Source: BJGV01 sp964194745 (GTDB lineage Bacteria; Pseudomonadota; Gammaproteobacteria; Burkholderiales; Nitrosomonadaceae). Taken from it: a stretch of 64,000 nt of DNA. The position numbers were made by a program, and so were the translations under genes. This document shows positions 26,695-35,673 of this stretch, in pieces. A model generated the notes under the pieces. It was not told where the DNA came from. It saw only the letters and a list, made by a program, of their open reading frames with translations, and did no database searches. Each line of letters opens with the position of its first letter. The first letter of the stretch is position 1. The DNA is taken from contig OZ252054.1 in assembly GCA_965248035.1 (NCBI GenBank), positions 2,046,001-2,110,000 of the forward strand, written 5' to 3'.

Positions 26695-27326
26695 TTTGAG
26701 ACCCTAACTTAGCCGGATGAAATTCGACAACCTCCTTTATCTTATACCTATTTTTAAAGTTTCCAACTGAGGTTTTTGTTTGCGTTATTTCTAGCTTTAC
26801 TTTGTAAGTATCATTAACTAATGCACCGCCTCTTTCAAGCGCATTCTCCGCAATGTCTGTCTCGCTGATGTCTATAGTTTCGTGTTTATCACTATATTCA
26901 AATCTCCAAGTTTTTGCTTCTTTGTCATAAACAGGTAAATATACCCTGATCCATGCTGTAATTATTTGTGGTTCTTCATCATTGGTTAAATCTAATGGAT
27001 CATTAATATCTATATCTAATATCTCCTTTGCGTCATTTTTAGTGATTACTTCTTTATTATCACCAGATTGAAACTCTAATTTCTCGTATCCTTCCTTTGT
27101 TAATGGGCTTACAACTTTTTGTACGTTTTTAGTTATACGACTATCGCCAAGCATTTCATTCGTTTGAGGATGAACATGAACATGATTATTATCGCCCTCA
27201 ATCTTTATTTGAACTATATCTCTGCCATCCCTAGTAATCAGTTCTCTACTTTCTATTTTTGGGAACTATATACTTTACACCGGAAAATATTGTGGTATAA
27301 TTCTCTTATCATGAGAGGAGGATGCC

Positions 27327-28221
27327 ATGCCTTATAAGATCAATACTGCAATCAGTGTCTACCAGTTGATGGAAATGTTTCCTGACGAGGAAACCGCACG
27401 ACAGTACCTTGAGGATCGTCGCTGGAAATATGGTGTGTCTTGCCCGACATGTCAAAGCCTATCGGTCTATACAAGATCGGGAAAACGAAAAGGGATGTAT
27501 GACTGTCGAGGATGCGGCAAGCATTTTAGTGTTCGGACCGGTTCCATTTTTGAAAAATCACACATTCGACTTCACAAATGGCTCTATGCCATTTACACCG
27601 TCATGACTTCTCGAAAGAGCATTAGCGCTATGCAATTAAGCAAAGAAATTGGGGTCACGTATAAGTCCGCCTGGTTTGCGTTGCATCGGATTCGAGAGGC
27701 TTGCCGTGGCGATCTTACCCGTCTCTCAGGAATCGTAGAAATCGACGAAACGTATGTGGGCGGGAAAGAACGGAACAAGCACTGGAAGAAAGGGGATAAA
27801 CCGAAAGCCGGGACAGTTGGCAAACAACCCGTCCTCGGCATGAGGGAGCGTGGTGGCAAGACCGTGGCCCTGCCAGTGCCTGCGACGGATCGGCTTACGC
27901 TGTGGACGGAGATTCAAGAGGCGATAGAAATAGGCAGCACGCTCTATACGGATGACCATGCCGCCTATCGAGGCATTGAGCGTAAAGGCTATCAGCACCA
28001 AGCCGTAAACCATTGGCATTGAGAGCGTTTGGGCGGTCTTAAAACGTGGACTGAACGGCACATTCCATCAAGTATCCGTCAAGCATTTATCGCGTTATAT
28101 TCATGAATTTTCGTTCAGGCTCAATGAAGGACGTTGTGGCCGGGAGACCATGCACCGCATTGAAAGCGTCTGTGATGCGGCCATTGGCAAACGCTTAACG
28201 TATCAGGGGCTTGTCCAATGA
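27327..28221 (+). pseudogene. IS1595 transposase with internal deletion/frameshift (copy 1)
   Basis: The zinc ribbon (VSCPTCQSLSVYTRS, YDCRGCGKHFSVRTG) and the first catalytic Asp (IVEIDETYVGGKERNKHWKK) are normal. The frame stops at 28020 after QHQAVNHWH; one frame over, from 28015, GIESVWAVLKRGLNGTFHQV and HEFSFRLNEGRC continue to a TGA at 28219. Compared with the outer transposase (VNHSAKEYVRGAVHTNGIES) about 13 residues (38 bases) are missing between NH and GIES. The end overlaps the methyltransferase start (ATGA), as in the outer element. All three copies share this lesion. Confidence 0.85.
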
Positions 28222-29084
28222 GCGCCGTAGGGACCGGCCTCTTGGATTCGGCTGTGGATGTGCTTTTTGCTCACTCCCCACTCGTTCACCGCTTGATCCA
28301 GGGAGACGCCACACTCCGTGCTTCGATCACGAGAGAAAGCGTGGATTTAATTGTGACCTCTCCCCCCTATAACGTTGGCAAAGCATATTCTGGTGCCCAA
28401 CAAGATGATTCATTGCCCTACGACGCCTATTTGAACTTTTCTAAACAGTGGCTGACGAATTGTTTTCATTGGACGAAATCGACCGGTCGCTTATGCGTCA
28501 ATGTCTCGCTGGATAAAAACAAGAATGGCAAGCAACCGCTTTCAGCAGACATCACGCGATTAGCAATGGAGGCCGGGTGGTGCTATCATGCGACTATTCT
28601 GTGGAATGAAGGCAATATATCCCGTCGCACGGCATGGGGGAGTTGGAAGTCAGCCAGCGCCCCTCATGTCATTGCCCCTGTGGAAACCATTATTGTGCTC
28701 TATAAAGATACGTGGAAACGTGAGCGCCCTGGAAACAACGATATTAGCGCCGAGGAATTTAAGGAATGGTCGTTGGGGTCATGGTCATTCAATGGAGAGA
28801 GCAGGAAACGGATTGGTCATGAGGCCCCATTTCCAAGAGAACTGCCGAAACGCTGCATCAAGATATTCTCGTTTATCGGGGACACGGTGTTTGATCCGTT
28901 TGTCGGATCGGGCACTACTATGATAGAAGCGATCCGACATGGTCGGCAAGCCATTGGTCTTGAGAAAGAGCCCAAATATTGTGAGCTGACCAGAGATCGG
29001 ATTTTCAAGGAATGCAATCTCTCATTGAGGAAATCCTTACCGATAAGGCAGGGAAAATCTACTGCGCCGTGTTGGAGCAGTTAA
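28218..29084 (+). CDS. beta-class DNA methyltransferase, transposon cargo (copy 1)
   Basis: 288 residues. Catalytic motif IV VDLIVTSPPYNVGKAYSG comes first and the SAM-binding motif I VFDPFVGSGTTMIEAIRHG near the C-terminus, the order of beta-class N4-cytosine or N6-adenine methylases. TSPPYN is used by both types, so the methylated base cannot be decided here. The start overlaps the transposase stop by four bases. Its last 73 bases overlap the remnant of the partner restriction gene in another frame. It is intact in all three copies. Confidence 0.88.
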   Translation: MSAVGTGLLDSAVDVLFAHSPLVHRLIQGDATLRASITRESVDLIVTSPPYNVGKAYSGAQQDDSLPYDAYLNFSKQWLTNCFHWTKSTGRLCVNVSLDKNKNGKQPLSADITRLAMEAGWCYHATILWNEGNISRRTAWGSWKSASAPHVIAPVETIIVLYKDTWKRERPGNNDISAEEFKEWSLGSWSFNGESRKRIGHEAPFPRELPKRCIKIFSFIGDTVFDPFVGSGTTMIEAIRHGRQAIGLEKEPKYCELTRDRIFKECNLSLRKSLPIRQGKSTAPCWSS

Positions 29085-29255
29085 TCTATCAACGGCCCTC
29101 TCAAGATTGAGTCCGGGGAGGTGACTGGTCTCACAGCCTGCCTCCTCGCCAATACCGATGCCTATGACAACCTGCTTTCCACGCTGAAACAGCGAACATT
29201 TGAGTTAGCCAAACAGATTACCCCGTTACATGGCAGTCCGGTAACAACTACATAA
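29012..29255 (+). pseudogene. restriction-gene remnant of the inner element (copy 1)
   Basis: ATG 29012 reads MQSLIEEILTDKAGKIYCAV and LEQLIYQRPSQD to a stop; one frame over, LKIESGEVTGLTACLLANTD ... LAKQITPLHGSPVTTT ends at 29255, right against the element tip. The two parts look like the N- and C-terminal ends of one protein with the middle deleted. Its place after the methyltransferase matches the nuclease of the outer element, so it is probably what is left of the restriction enzyme. Confidence 0.5.
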
Positions 29256-29647
29256 ATCCCGAATTTTAAGTACTGCAAATAATCCAAGTGGTCCAGCAGC
29301 AATTATTCCTAACCATTCAAGTATTTCTTTGGCGCTGGCTATATCATCATCTTTAATTATTGATTTTGCTTGCTCAGTTAAAGTTTGAAGTAACTCAAGG
29401 TATAATTCAAAACAGTTTTGTTCAAGATCAGCATTAACGACAACTTTTACTGATGTACGGTCACCGTTAAATTTTTTATTGGTCAACTTACATAGATCCC
29501 CTAGAGCTAATAATGCAGGGGCTAAATCATCTACATCGATGGAATGATTGGCTAGTGCAGGACCATCGTATCGGAGGCGGATTTGATCACTAGACATAAC
29601 GTGATTACACATTGGTATGGTCAACGTATGTCAAAGGGATAAACACG

Positions 29648-29655
29648 TCATTTTA
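29648..29655 (+). repeat. target-site duplication, right copy (TCATTTTA)
   Basis: Identical to 25629-25636. The following base resumes the nuclease frame. Confidence 0.85.
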
Positions 29656-30067
29656 TATCATCCGCAGCGTTGGCCGAGTTGTCTGGTTATTCAATGCAAG
29701 TGGCAGTCCTCTGTTGGAAGTGTTGATGAAAAATATCCGTTTGAGGTGCTTTCAATTCAACTCAATGAGTTTCCGACCATTATCGTTTTAGATGGTGGTG
29801 GATATGGGAAAGGGGCTGAAATGTGGGTTAAGGGACAAGCGGGTAAAAACAAGCTCTTACATGTCCTAAGCCTCGGAGGGATAAGTAAGTTTTGTAGTCA
29901 AGGGAGAATTTAGGGATCGTCAAGTATATAATTCCCATTATTTTTTATTTTCCAACGTTTTCATAAAGAGCGTTCTGGATCCTTTATCGTCACATTTTTT
30001 TCATTTATCATTTTTAGTTTCGCCGCAGTACTGTGGAACTTAGTATAGGAATCGTTATCATATTAGA

Positions 30068-31573
30068 ATGAGAATACGCTATATAATATTTATTCTGCTG
30101 TTATCGCTTGCTAAAAATATTTTTGCTAACGAGTTACCTGATCTGGGTGATGCTTCTCAGGCCACTATTTCGCCGCGTGAAGAAAGACAGATCGGCCTGC
30201 ATATAATGTCTCAGATTCGTGCTGATCCCAGCTACCTTGATGATGCCGAAATAGACGGATATCTCACCAGCCTAGGTTATAAATTAATTTCTGGATCGAA
30301 TGAGTCCCAACCAGATCAGGCGTTTGAGTTCTTTGCCTTGCGAGACCCATCGATCAATGCATTCGCGTTGCCAGGAGGTTTCATGGGCTTTAATAGTGGG
30401 CTTATTCTTACAGCACAGAGTGAGTCGGAGTTGGCTGGTGTGATGGCACATGAAATTTCACACGTCACGCAAAAGCATCTTGCCCGTATGATTTTAGGGC
30501 AGAAATACAGTGTGTTGACCACTTTGGCATCCCTGGCACTAGCGATTCTAGCCTCCCGTGCAAGCTCACAAGCAGGGCAGGCTGTTTTGGCTACTACCCA
30601 AGCCGCTGCAATTCAATCACAATTGAATTTCACTCGTGAACATGAAAAAGAAGCCGACCGTATTGGATTGGGTGTGCTGGTTAGAGCTGGATTTGATCCT
30701 AGTGGCATGGCGACTTTTTTCGGGCACCTACAAAGAGCTGGAAGATTTCAGGAAAATGGTGCACCTTCTTATCTGCGTACTCACCCACTTACTTATGAAC
30801 GTATAGCTGACATCGAGAATCGTACTCAAAGTTTGTCTTACAGGCAGGTTCCCGACAGTATTGAATTTCAGCTGGTTCGTGCCAAGCTACGTGCGTCCGA
30901 GGGGAAAACGAGAGATGCAGTAATACATTTTGATTCCAATTTGCAAGAGAAGCGTTACAGCAATGAGACAGTAGAACGCTATGGATTAATCAGTGCTTTG
31001 TTACGAGAAGGAAATAATGCGCGTGCGAATAAGGAGCTGACGCTACTTTATGAATCCCCTCATTTTGGCACTATGAGTAAAATGAAAGGTAATCATCGTC
31101 TTGGGGAGATTATCCGAATTAAACGTAAAGCATTACACGCTAGTGCTATGATTGAGACACTTGCAGCTCGTGTCAAACTCTCTATCGGACAATATGATGA
31201 AGCGCTTGGCATTTATAAGACTGCGTTACGAACTTATCCGAATCATCGGGCGCTAATCTACGATTACGCCACCGCACTGTTGCACAATGGCTACAAAGAT
31301 GAGGCGCTTAAATTTACAAGCCAGCAGTTGCTATTTACACCAAACGACATACGCCTTTACAAATTGCAAGCACAAAGTTATGAGGCAATTGGAAACAATA
31401 TGTTACAACATCGTGCACAGGCAGAAGCTTATATCCGTCAGGGAAATCTCCTTGCAGCCATTGGTCAATTGAAAACCGCATTAAAAAGTAAAGACGGTGA
31501 TTTCTACGAGACATCCGGTGTTGAGGCACGCCTTAAAGAGCTTCAATATTGGTTGTCACTAGTTGAAAATTAA
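30068..31573 (+). CDS. bepA: BepA-like M48 metalloprotease with TPR repeats
   Basis: 501 residues. N-terminal signal peptide (IIFILLLSLAKNIFANELPD), then an M48 zinc-protease domain with the HEISH motif in GVMAHEISHVTQKHLARMIL and the downstream Glu ligand in EHEKEADRIGLGVLVRAGF. The C-terminal half (about 260-490) is built of TPR helices (GQYDEALGIYKTALRTYPNH, NGYKDEALKFTSQQLLFTPN). BepA-type proteins act in the periplasm on LptD and BAM assembly; the domain order and length match. The gene is alone between transposon copies and appears intact. Confidence 0.88.
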   Translation: MRIRYIIFILLLSLAKNIFANELPDLGDASQATISPREERQIGLHIMSQIRADPSYLDDAEIDGYLTSLGYKLISGSNESQPDQAFEFFALRDPSINAFALPGGFMGFNSGLILTAQSESELAGVMAHEISHVTQKHLARMILGQKYSVLTTLASLALAILASRASSQAGQAVLATTQAAAIQSQLNFTREHEKEADRIGLGVLVRAGFDPSGMATFFGHLQRAGRFQENGAPSYLRTHPLTYERIADIENRTQSLSYRQVPDSIEFQLVRAKLRASEGKTRDAVIHFDSNLQEKRYSNETVERYGLISALLREGNNARANKELTLLYESPHFGTMSKMKGNHRLGEIIRIKRKALHASAMIETLAARVKLSIGQYDEALGIYKTALRTYPNHRALIYDYATALLHNGYKDEALKFTSQQLLFTPNDIRLYKLQAQSYEAIGNNMLQHRAQAEAYIRQGNLLAAIGQLKTALKSKDGDFYETSGVEARLKELQYWLSLVEN

Positions 31574-31789
31574 GTCTGATAACTTATGTATCATTACCTA
31601 AGTTGGTTAAGGAAGATGCGGTAGCAAATAGCTCGTATAGAGTAGTTTCTCGCGCAGTAGCAAGATTTTATATTCAGGTACCATTGTTCTCGCCGATGCT
31701 GTGGGCTTATTGCTCCAGTATTGCTGCTAGTCTGTGCTATTGGTTATCCACAACATCTAGGTAGTAAGTCAAGAGCTAAATATGGGGAT

Positions 31790-32033
31790 TTATGTAGTTG
31801 TTACCGGACTGCCATGTAACGGGGTAATCTGTTTGGCTAACTCAAATGTTCGCTGTTTCAGCGTGGAAAGCAGGTTGTCATAGGCATCGGTATTGGCGAG
31901 GAGGCAGGCTGTGAGACCAGTCACCTCCCCGGACTCAATCTTGAGAGGGCCGTTGATAGATTAACTGCTCCAACACGGTGCAGTAGATTTTCCCTGCCTT
32001 ATCGGTAAGGATTTCCTCAATGAGAGATTGCAT
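31790..32033 (-). pseudogene. restriction-gene remnant of the inner element (copy 2)
   Basis: Same two out-of-phase pieces as in copy 1, with the same middle deletion. Confidence 0.45.
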
Positions 32034-32827
32034 TCCTTGAAAATCCGATCTCTGGTCAGCTCACAATATTTGGGCTCTTTCTCAAGACCAATGGCTTGCC
32101 GACCATGTCGGATCGCTTCTATCATAGTAGTGCCCGATCCGACAAACGGATCAAACACCGTGTCCCCGATAAACGAGAATATCTTGATGCAGCGTTTCGG
32201 CAGTTCTCTTGGAAATGGGGTCTCATGACCAATCCGTTTCCTGCTCTCTCCATTGAATGACCATGACCCCAACGACCATTCCTTAAATTCCTCGGCGCTA
32301 ATATCGTTGTTTCCAGGGCGCTCACGTTTCCACGTATCTTTATAGAGCACAATAATGGTTTCCACAGGGGCAATGACATGAGGGGCGCTGGCTGACTTCC
32401 AACTCCCCCATGCCGTGCGACGGGAGATATTGCCTTCATTCCACAGAATAGTCGCATGATAGCACCACCCGGCCTCCATTGCTAATCGCGTGATGTCTGC
32501 TGAAAGCGGTTGCTTGCCATTCTTGTTTTTATCCAGCGAGACATTGACGCATAAGCGACCGGTCGATTTCGTCCAATGAAAACAATTCGTCAGCCACTGT
32601 TTAGAAAAGTTCAAATAGGCGTCGTAGGGCAATGAATCATCTTGTTGGGCACCAGAATATGCTTTGCCAACGTTATAGGGGGGAGAGGTCACAATTAAAT
32701 CCACGCTTTCTCTCGTGATCGAAGCACGGAGTGTGGCGTCTCCCTGGATCAAGCGGTGAACGAGTGGGGAGTGAGCAAAAAGCACATCCACAGCCGAATC
32801 CAAGAGGCCGGTCCCTACGGCGCTCAT
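31961..32827 (-). CDS. beta-class DNA methyltransferase, transposon cargo (copy 2)
   Basis: 288 residues, identical to copy 1 except for Ala to Thr in GHETPFPREL (GHEAPFP in copies 1 and 3). TSPPYN and DPFVGSGTT motifs are retained. The three copies give the cell three nearly identical methylase genes. Confidence 0.88.
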   Translation of the reverse strand: MSAVGTGLLDSAVDVLFAHSPLVHRLIQGDATLRASITRESVDLIVTSPPYNVGKAYSGAQQDDSLPYDAYLNFSKQWLTNCFHWTKSTGRLCVNVSLDKNKNGKQPLSADITRLAMEAGWCYHATILWNEGNISRRTAWGSWKSASAPHVIAPVETIIVLYKDTWKRERPGNNDISAEEFKEWSLGSWSFNGESRKRIGHETPFPRELPKRCIKIFSFIGDTVFDPFVGSGTTMIEAIRHGRQAIGLEKEPKYCELTRDRIFKECNLSLRKSLPIRQGKSTAPCWSS

Positions 32828-33718
32828 TGGACAAGCCCCTGATACGTTAAGCGTTTGCCAATGGCCGCATCACAGACGCTTTCAATGCGGTGCATGGTCT
32901 CCCGGCCACAACGTCCTTCATTGAGCCTGAACGAAAATTCATGAATATAACGCGATAAATGCTTGACGGATACTTGATGGAATGTGCCGTTCAGTCCACG
33001 TTTTAAGACCGCCCAAACGCTCTCAATGCCAATGGTTTACGGCTTGGTGCTGATAGCCTTTACGCTCAATGCCTCGATAGGCGGCATGGTCATCCGTATA
33101 GAGCGTGCTGCCTATTTCTATCGCCTCTTGAATCTCCGTCCACAGCGTAAGCCGATCCGTCGCAGGCACTGGCAGGGCCACGGTCTTGCCACCACGCTCC
33201 CTCATGCCGAGGACGGGTTGTTTGCCAACTGTCCCGGCTTTCGGTTTATCCCCTTTCTTCCAGTGCTTGTTCCGTTCTTTCCCGCCCACATACGTTTCGT
33301 CGATTTCTACGATTCCTGAGAGACGGGTAAGATCGCCACGGCAAGCCTCTCGAATCCGATGCAACGCAAACCAGGCGGACTTATACGTGACTCCAATTTC
33401 TTTGCTTAATTGCATAGCGCTAATGCTCTTTCGAGAAGTCATGACGGTGTAAATGGCATAGAGCCATTTGTGAAGTCGAATGTGTGATTTTTCAAAAATG
33501 GAACCGGTCCGAACACTAAAATGCTTGCCGCATCCTCGACAGTCATACATCCCTTTTCGTTTTCCCGATCTTGTATAGACCGATAGGCTTTGACATGTCG
33601 GGCAAGACACACCATATTTCCAGCAACGATCCTCAAGGTACTGTCGTGCGGTTTCCTCGTCAGGAAACATTTCCATCAACTGGTAGACACTGATTGCAGT
33701 ATTGATCTTATAAGGCAT
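32824..33718 (-). pseudogene. IS1595 transposase with internal deletion/frameshift (copy 2)
   Basis: Same lesion as copy 1 (AVNHWH stop, then GIESVWAVLKRG one frame over). It differs from copy 1 by Cys for Arg in EDRCWKYGVSCP; copy 3 shares the Cys. Confidence 0.85.
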
Positions 33719-33988
33719 GGCATCCTCCTCTCATGATAAGAGAATTATACCACAATATTTTCCGGTGTAAAGTATATAGTTCCCAGATTCAATTGGCTAA
33801 AGATCTCCCAGTGATGCGTAAAGGGGCTGTTGAATAATCCTAAAAACCGCTGTCAAGCTACGGCACCGTAGCTTAGTTTTAACTTATCCATCTCACGCGA
33901 TGGCGGTTCTATAAAACTCAATGATGCGAATTTTGAAAAATCTGACATTTGAACCGATGAAGTCCCTAACTACATGAGGAAGGGGTCG

Positions 33989-34723
33989 ATGAAGTCGGTG
34001 TATTATTTCTTGCTGTTTTTGACTGCTCTCATGTCAAGCTGCGTGTCCATAAATTCAAAGTTTGATTCAAAGCTTGATCAGAGTAAAGCGGTTTCCCTGA
34101 CACACATCCATATCGTTCCGATTGAGGCACCACCATTATCCGGACCGGATTTATTGCTAATGCTACTGATGGATTTACCAAGAGCGAATAAGCAAAGTAC
34201 TACGCTGTCACAAATAGCCGAGGATTTATTGAACAAAAACGAAATCTGGGAATCAACTGTAGAAATTGCAAAGGAAACGATGCGTCAACTCGAAACTGTA
34301 AGCAATTATTCCGTCAGCGCTGACCCTGAAATCAAGCCAGTACCTGGTGTCAAGCGGAGGGAAATAACGAACTTAAAGGAAGATTGGCTGACTCCATTAA
34401 GAAAATTTTACAACATGGATACATCGCAATTCAGCTATCCTGAGCAGCCTAGCACTGGTGCCGTTCTGGAAGTTGGACTCCTAAATTACAATATTTATTA
34501 CGGGGATCAATTTCTCGTTTTTGTCATGATGAAGCTGGTTGATCCAGCATCCGGATCGATAATGGCCAATGCTCAATGTTCTTTATGGTACTACTCAATT
34601 AATCCAATTCACAATGACAGTTCATTTTTTGCTAGCGATAACGGTTTCAAAAAGAATTTTCGTGAAACTATGGCAGCGATAGTGCCTAATTGTATTAAAT
34701 ATTTGGGATTTTCCAAAAAATAA
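33989..34723 (+). CDS. hypothetical lipoprotein
   Basis: Starting at MKSVYYFLLF (ATG 33989, preceded by GGAAGGGG), 244 residues. The signal ends in a lipobox (TALMSSC), so the mature protein should be an outer-membrane lipoprotein. The body contains HIHIVPIEAPPLSGPDLLLM and later a beta-rich part with VLEVGLLNYNIYYGDQFLVF and IMANAQCSLWYYSI, compatible with a DUF-type lipoprotein that handles conserved Cys and Trp. No family named. Separated from transposon copy 2 by about 200 bp without a gene. Confidence 0.65.
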   Translation: MKSVYYFLLFLTALMSSCVSINSKFDSKLDQSKAVSLTHIHIVPIEAPPLSGPDLLLMLLMDLPRANKQSTTLSQIAEDLLNKNEIWESTVEIAKETMRQLETVSNYSVSADPEIKPVPGVKRREITNLKEDWLTPLRKFYNMDTSQFSYPEQPSTGAVLEVGLLNYNIYYGDQFLVFVMMKLVDPASGSIMANAQCSLWYYSINPIHNDSSFFASDNGFKKNFRETMAAIVPNCIKYLGFSKK

Positions 34724-34740
34724 TCCGTCGGTTCAAATTT

Positions 34741-34764
34741 GAATGTCCGCTTTTGGCACAAATT
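34741..34764. repeat. REP-like hairpin repeat, copy 10 (half)
   Basis: GAATGTCCGCTTTTGGCACA then AATTTG: left arm and loop are kept, right arm lost. Confidence 0.55.
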
Positions 34765-34814
34765 TGTAACAGTCTTGTTCTTTTCTGTTGGCATCGTTTT
34801 GTATTTGTACCTCT

Positions 34815-35354
34815 CTAGAATCCAGAACCAGGATTTTTCAAGAACTCGATTTCATCTGTTGTTGATACCCTGCCTAGTATCTTGTTTCTGTGAGGGTACC
34901 GGCCAAATTTCTGGATAATGTCTCTGTGCTTGATTTCGAAATTCAAGTGGCCTTGGTTACTGTCCTTTCCAAACAGCTCCATCGCAACTTCGTGTATTTT
35001 TAAAGACTCGCTGTGCATAAAAGGCATGTGAAGAAAGTATCGCTGGGACGAGTTAAGTTCGCGATCTGCTCCTACGGAAATCGCTTCTTGTGAGAGCGCC
35101 AAAGCCAATGGATCATAAGCGAACGACAACGCTAAATCTCTGAACATGTTTCTTGAGAACTGATCTAAGATGATGACCTCAGCAAGCCGGCCATCTGCTG
35201 TTTGTCTCCATTCAAATAGCTCGCATCGAATTGCTTTAGAGTGAACATCTGCAAATCGATCAACTATGAGCCTATCAAACTGTGCATCTTTTGCCCACCA
35301 TTGAGAGGGATCGATTTCTTCAAACCAAAACTTCAATATTTCTGCATGTTTCAT
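34815..35354 (-). CDS. DUF924 family protein
   Basis: 179 residues matching DUF924: ILKFWFEEIDPSQWWAKDAQ, AEVIILDQFSRNMFRDLALS, FAYDPLALALSQEAISVGAD and YFLHMPFMHSESLKIHEVAM, ending KFGRYPHRNKILGRVSTTDE. The fold is all-helical, TPR-like, and the role is unknown, though the family is widespread in Proteobacteria. ATG 35354 with a weak ribosome site. Full length. Confidence 0.88.
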   Translation of the reverse strand: MKHAEILKFWFEEIDPSQWWAKDAQFDRLIVDRFADVHSKAIRCELFEWRQTADGRLAEVIILDQFSRNMFRDLALSFAYDPLALALSQEAISVGADRELNSSQRYFLHMPFMHSESLKIHEVAMELFGKDSNQGHLNFEIKHRDIIQKFGRYPHRNKILGRVSTTDEIEFLKNPGSGF

Positions 35355-35487
35355 TATGCAAATTATCCACCATAATTTATATGGTTAATAGATACACTTT
35401 TACCGCATTGGCGAGAAATTGATCAAAAAGCATAAGCATTATTTGATAGCTTCATCCCTCCTGTTAACACTCCTATTTACGGAACCT

Positions 35488-35519
35488 GAACGTCTGCTTT
35501 CGACCTAAGGCAGACATTC
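35488..35519. repeat. REP-like hairpin repeat, copy 11 (CGACC loop)
   Basis: TGAACGTCTGCTTTCGACCT then AAGGCAGACATTC. This is the second loop type, CGACC instead of TGGCAC. It is the only feature in 35355-35673. Confidence 0.75.
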
Positions 35520-35673
35520 GCTTCAATACGATACAAATACTGTTAAAATCTGTGCGACAACATTACTTTTTCTATTCCACCTCTCAACCTTCTAAAGAAT
35601 GTGATGTGACTCTCAAGTGGTTAAATTGTTTTCGATGTTTTCGTAATTAATATAGGAAACATAAATAACTCGA

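Larger units (their letters stand above)
27261..29260 (+). mobile_element. inner IS1595-family element, copy 1 (2000 bp)
   Basis: Left end GGGAACTATATACTTTACAC, right end on the minus strand GGGATTTATGTAGTTGTTAC; the tips pair imperfectly (GGGAxxTATxTA). Content: broken transposase, TSPPYN methyltransferase, restriction-gene remnant. Near-identical copies lie at 31785-33784 (inverted, 2000 bp) and 44745-46753 (2009 bp). It interrupts the cargo gene of the middle element, so it is the third level of nesting. Confidence 0.9.
26666..29597 (-). pseudogene. unknown cargo gene of the middle element, split by the inner element
   Basis: The 5' part runs from ATG 29597 to 29261 (MSSDQIRLRYDGPALANHSI ... 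AAGPLGLFAVLKI) and the 3' part from 27260 to 26666 (SRELITRDGRDIVQIKIEGD ... GSQNELFRKDES). Skipping the inner element plus eight bases joins them in frame, giving a protein of about 307 residues with one hydrophobic segment near residue 100 and a His-rich NNHVHVHP stretch. The eight bases at each edge share only five positions, so the target duplication has drifted. No family recognised. Confidence 0.65.
25637..29647 (+). mobile_element. middle IS1595-family element with unknown cargo, inserted in the nuclease gene
   Basis: Ends CGCTATTATCCCTTTGACAT (left) and, on the minus strand, CGTGTTTATCCCTTTGACAT (right), an inverted repeat of about 22 bp with four mismatches. TCATTTTA flanks it on both sides. 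Cargo: a transposase and two minus-strand genes of unknown function, one interrupted by the inner element. Without that, the middle element is about 2.0 kb. Confidence 0.85.
25439..29913 (+). pseudogene. PD-(D/E)XK restriction nuclease interrupted by a nested transposon
   Basis: The first 66 codons are 25439-25636 (MTRGSRANTRGKTLENAIFD ... KQRRIDFIL) and the last 86 are 29656-29913 (YHPQRWPSCLVIQCKWQSSV ... SKFCSQGRI). Removing 25637-29655 joins them in frame into a 151-residue protein with RIDFIL...VIQCKW, the D...(E/Q)xK metal site of PD-(D/E)XK nucleases. As the gene after a methylase in the same operon it is best read as the restriction half of an R-M system. The insertion has inactivated it while the methylase remains intact. 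Confidence 0.85.
23598..29936 (+). mobile_element. outer IS1595-family transposon carrying a restriction-modification operon
   Basis: Both ends carry a 24-bp inverted repeat differing by one base: GGGAATTATATACTTAACGA and TCCC at 23598-23621, and its complement at 29913-29936 (with TTGACGA). Inside are transposase, a Dam-type methyltransferase and a small PD-(D/E)XK nuclease in one overlapping operon; the nuclease stop codon runs into the right repeat. Without the 4.0-kb insertion at 25637 the element would be about 2.3 kb. The 8 bp on either side (AAAATAAA, ATTATTTT) do not match, so the target duplication has been lost or the flanks rearranged. Confidence 0.8.
31785..33784 (-). mobile_element. 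inner IS1595-family element, copy 2 (2000 bp, inverted)
   Basis: Same ends as copy 1 in reverse orientation. Differences from copy 1 are only a few single bases, so transposition or duplication was recent. Flanking octamers (TAAATATG, AGATTCAA) do not match, which suggests later rearrangement between copies. The 211-bp gap before it (31574-31784) contains nothing I recognise. Confidence 0.9.
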
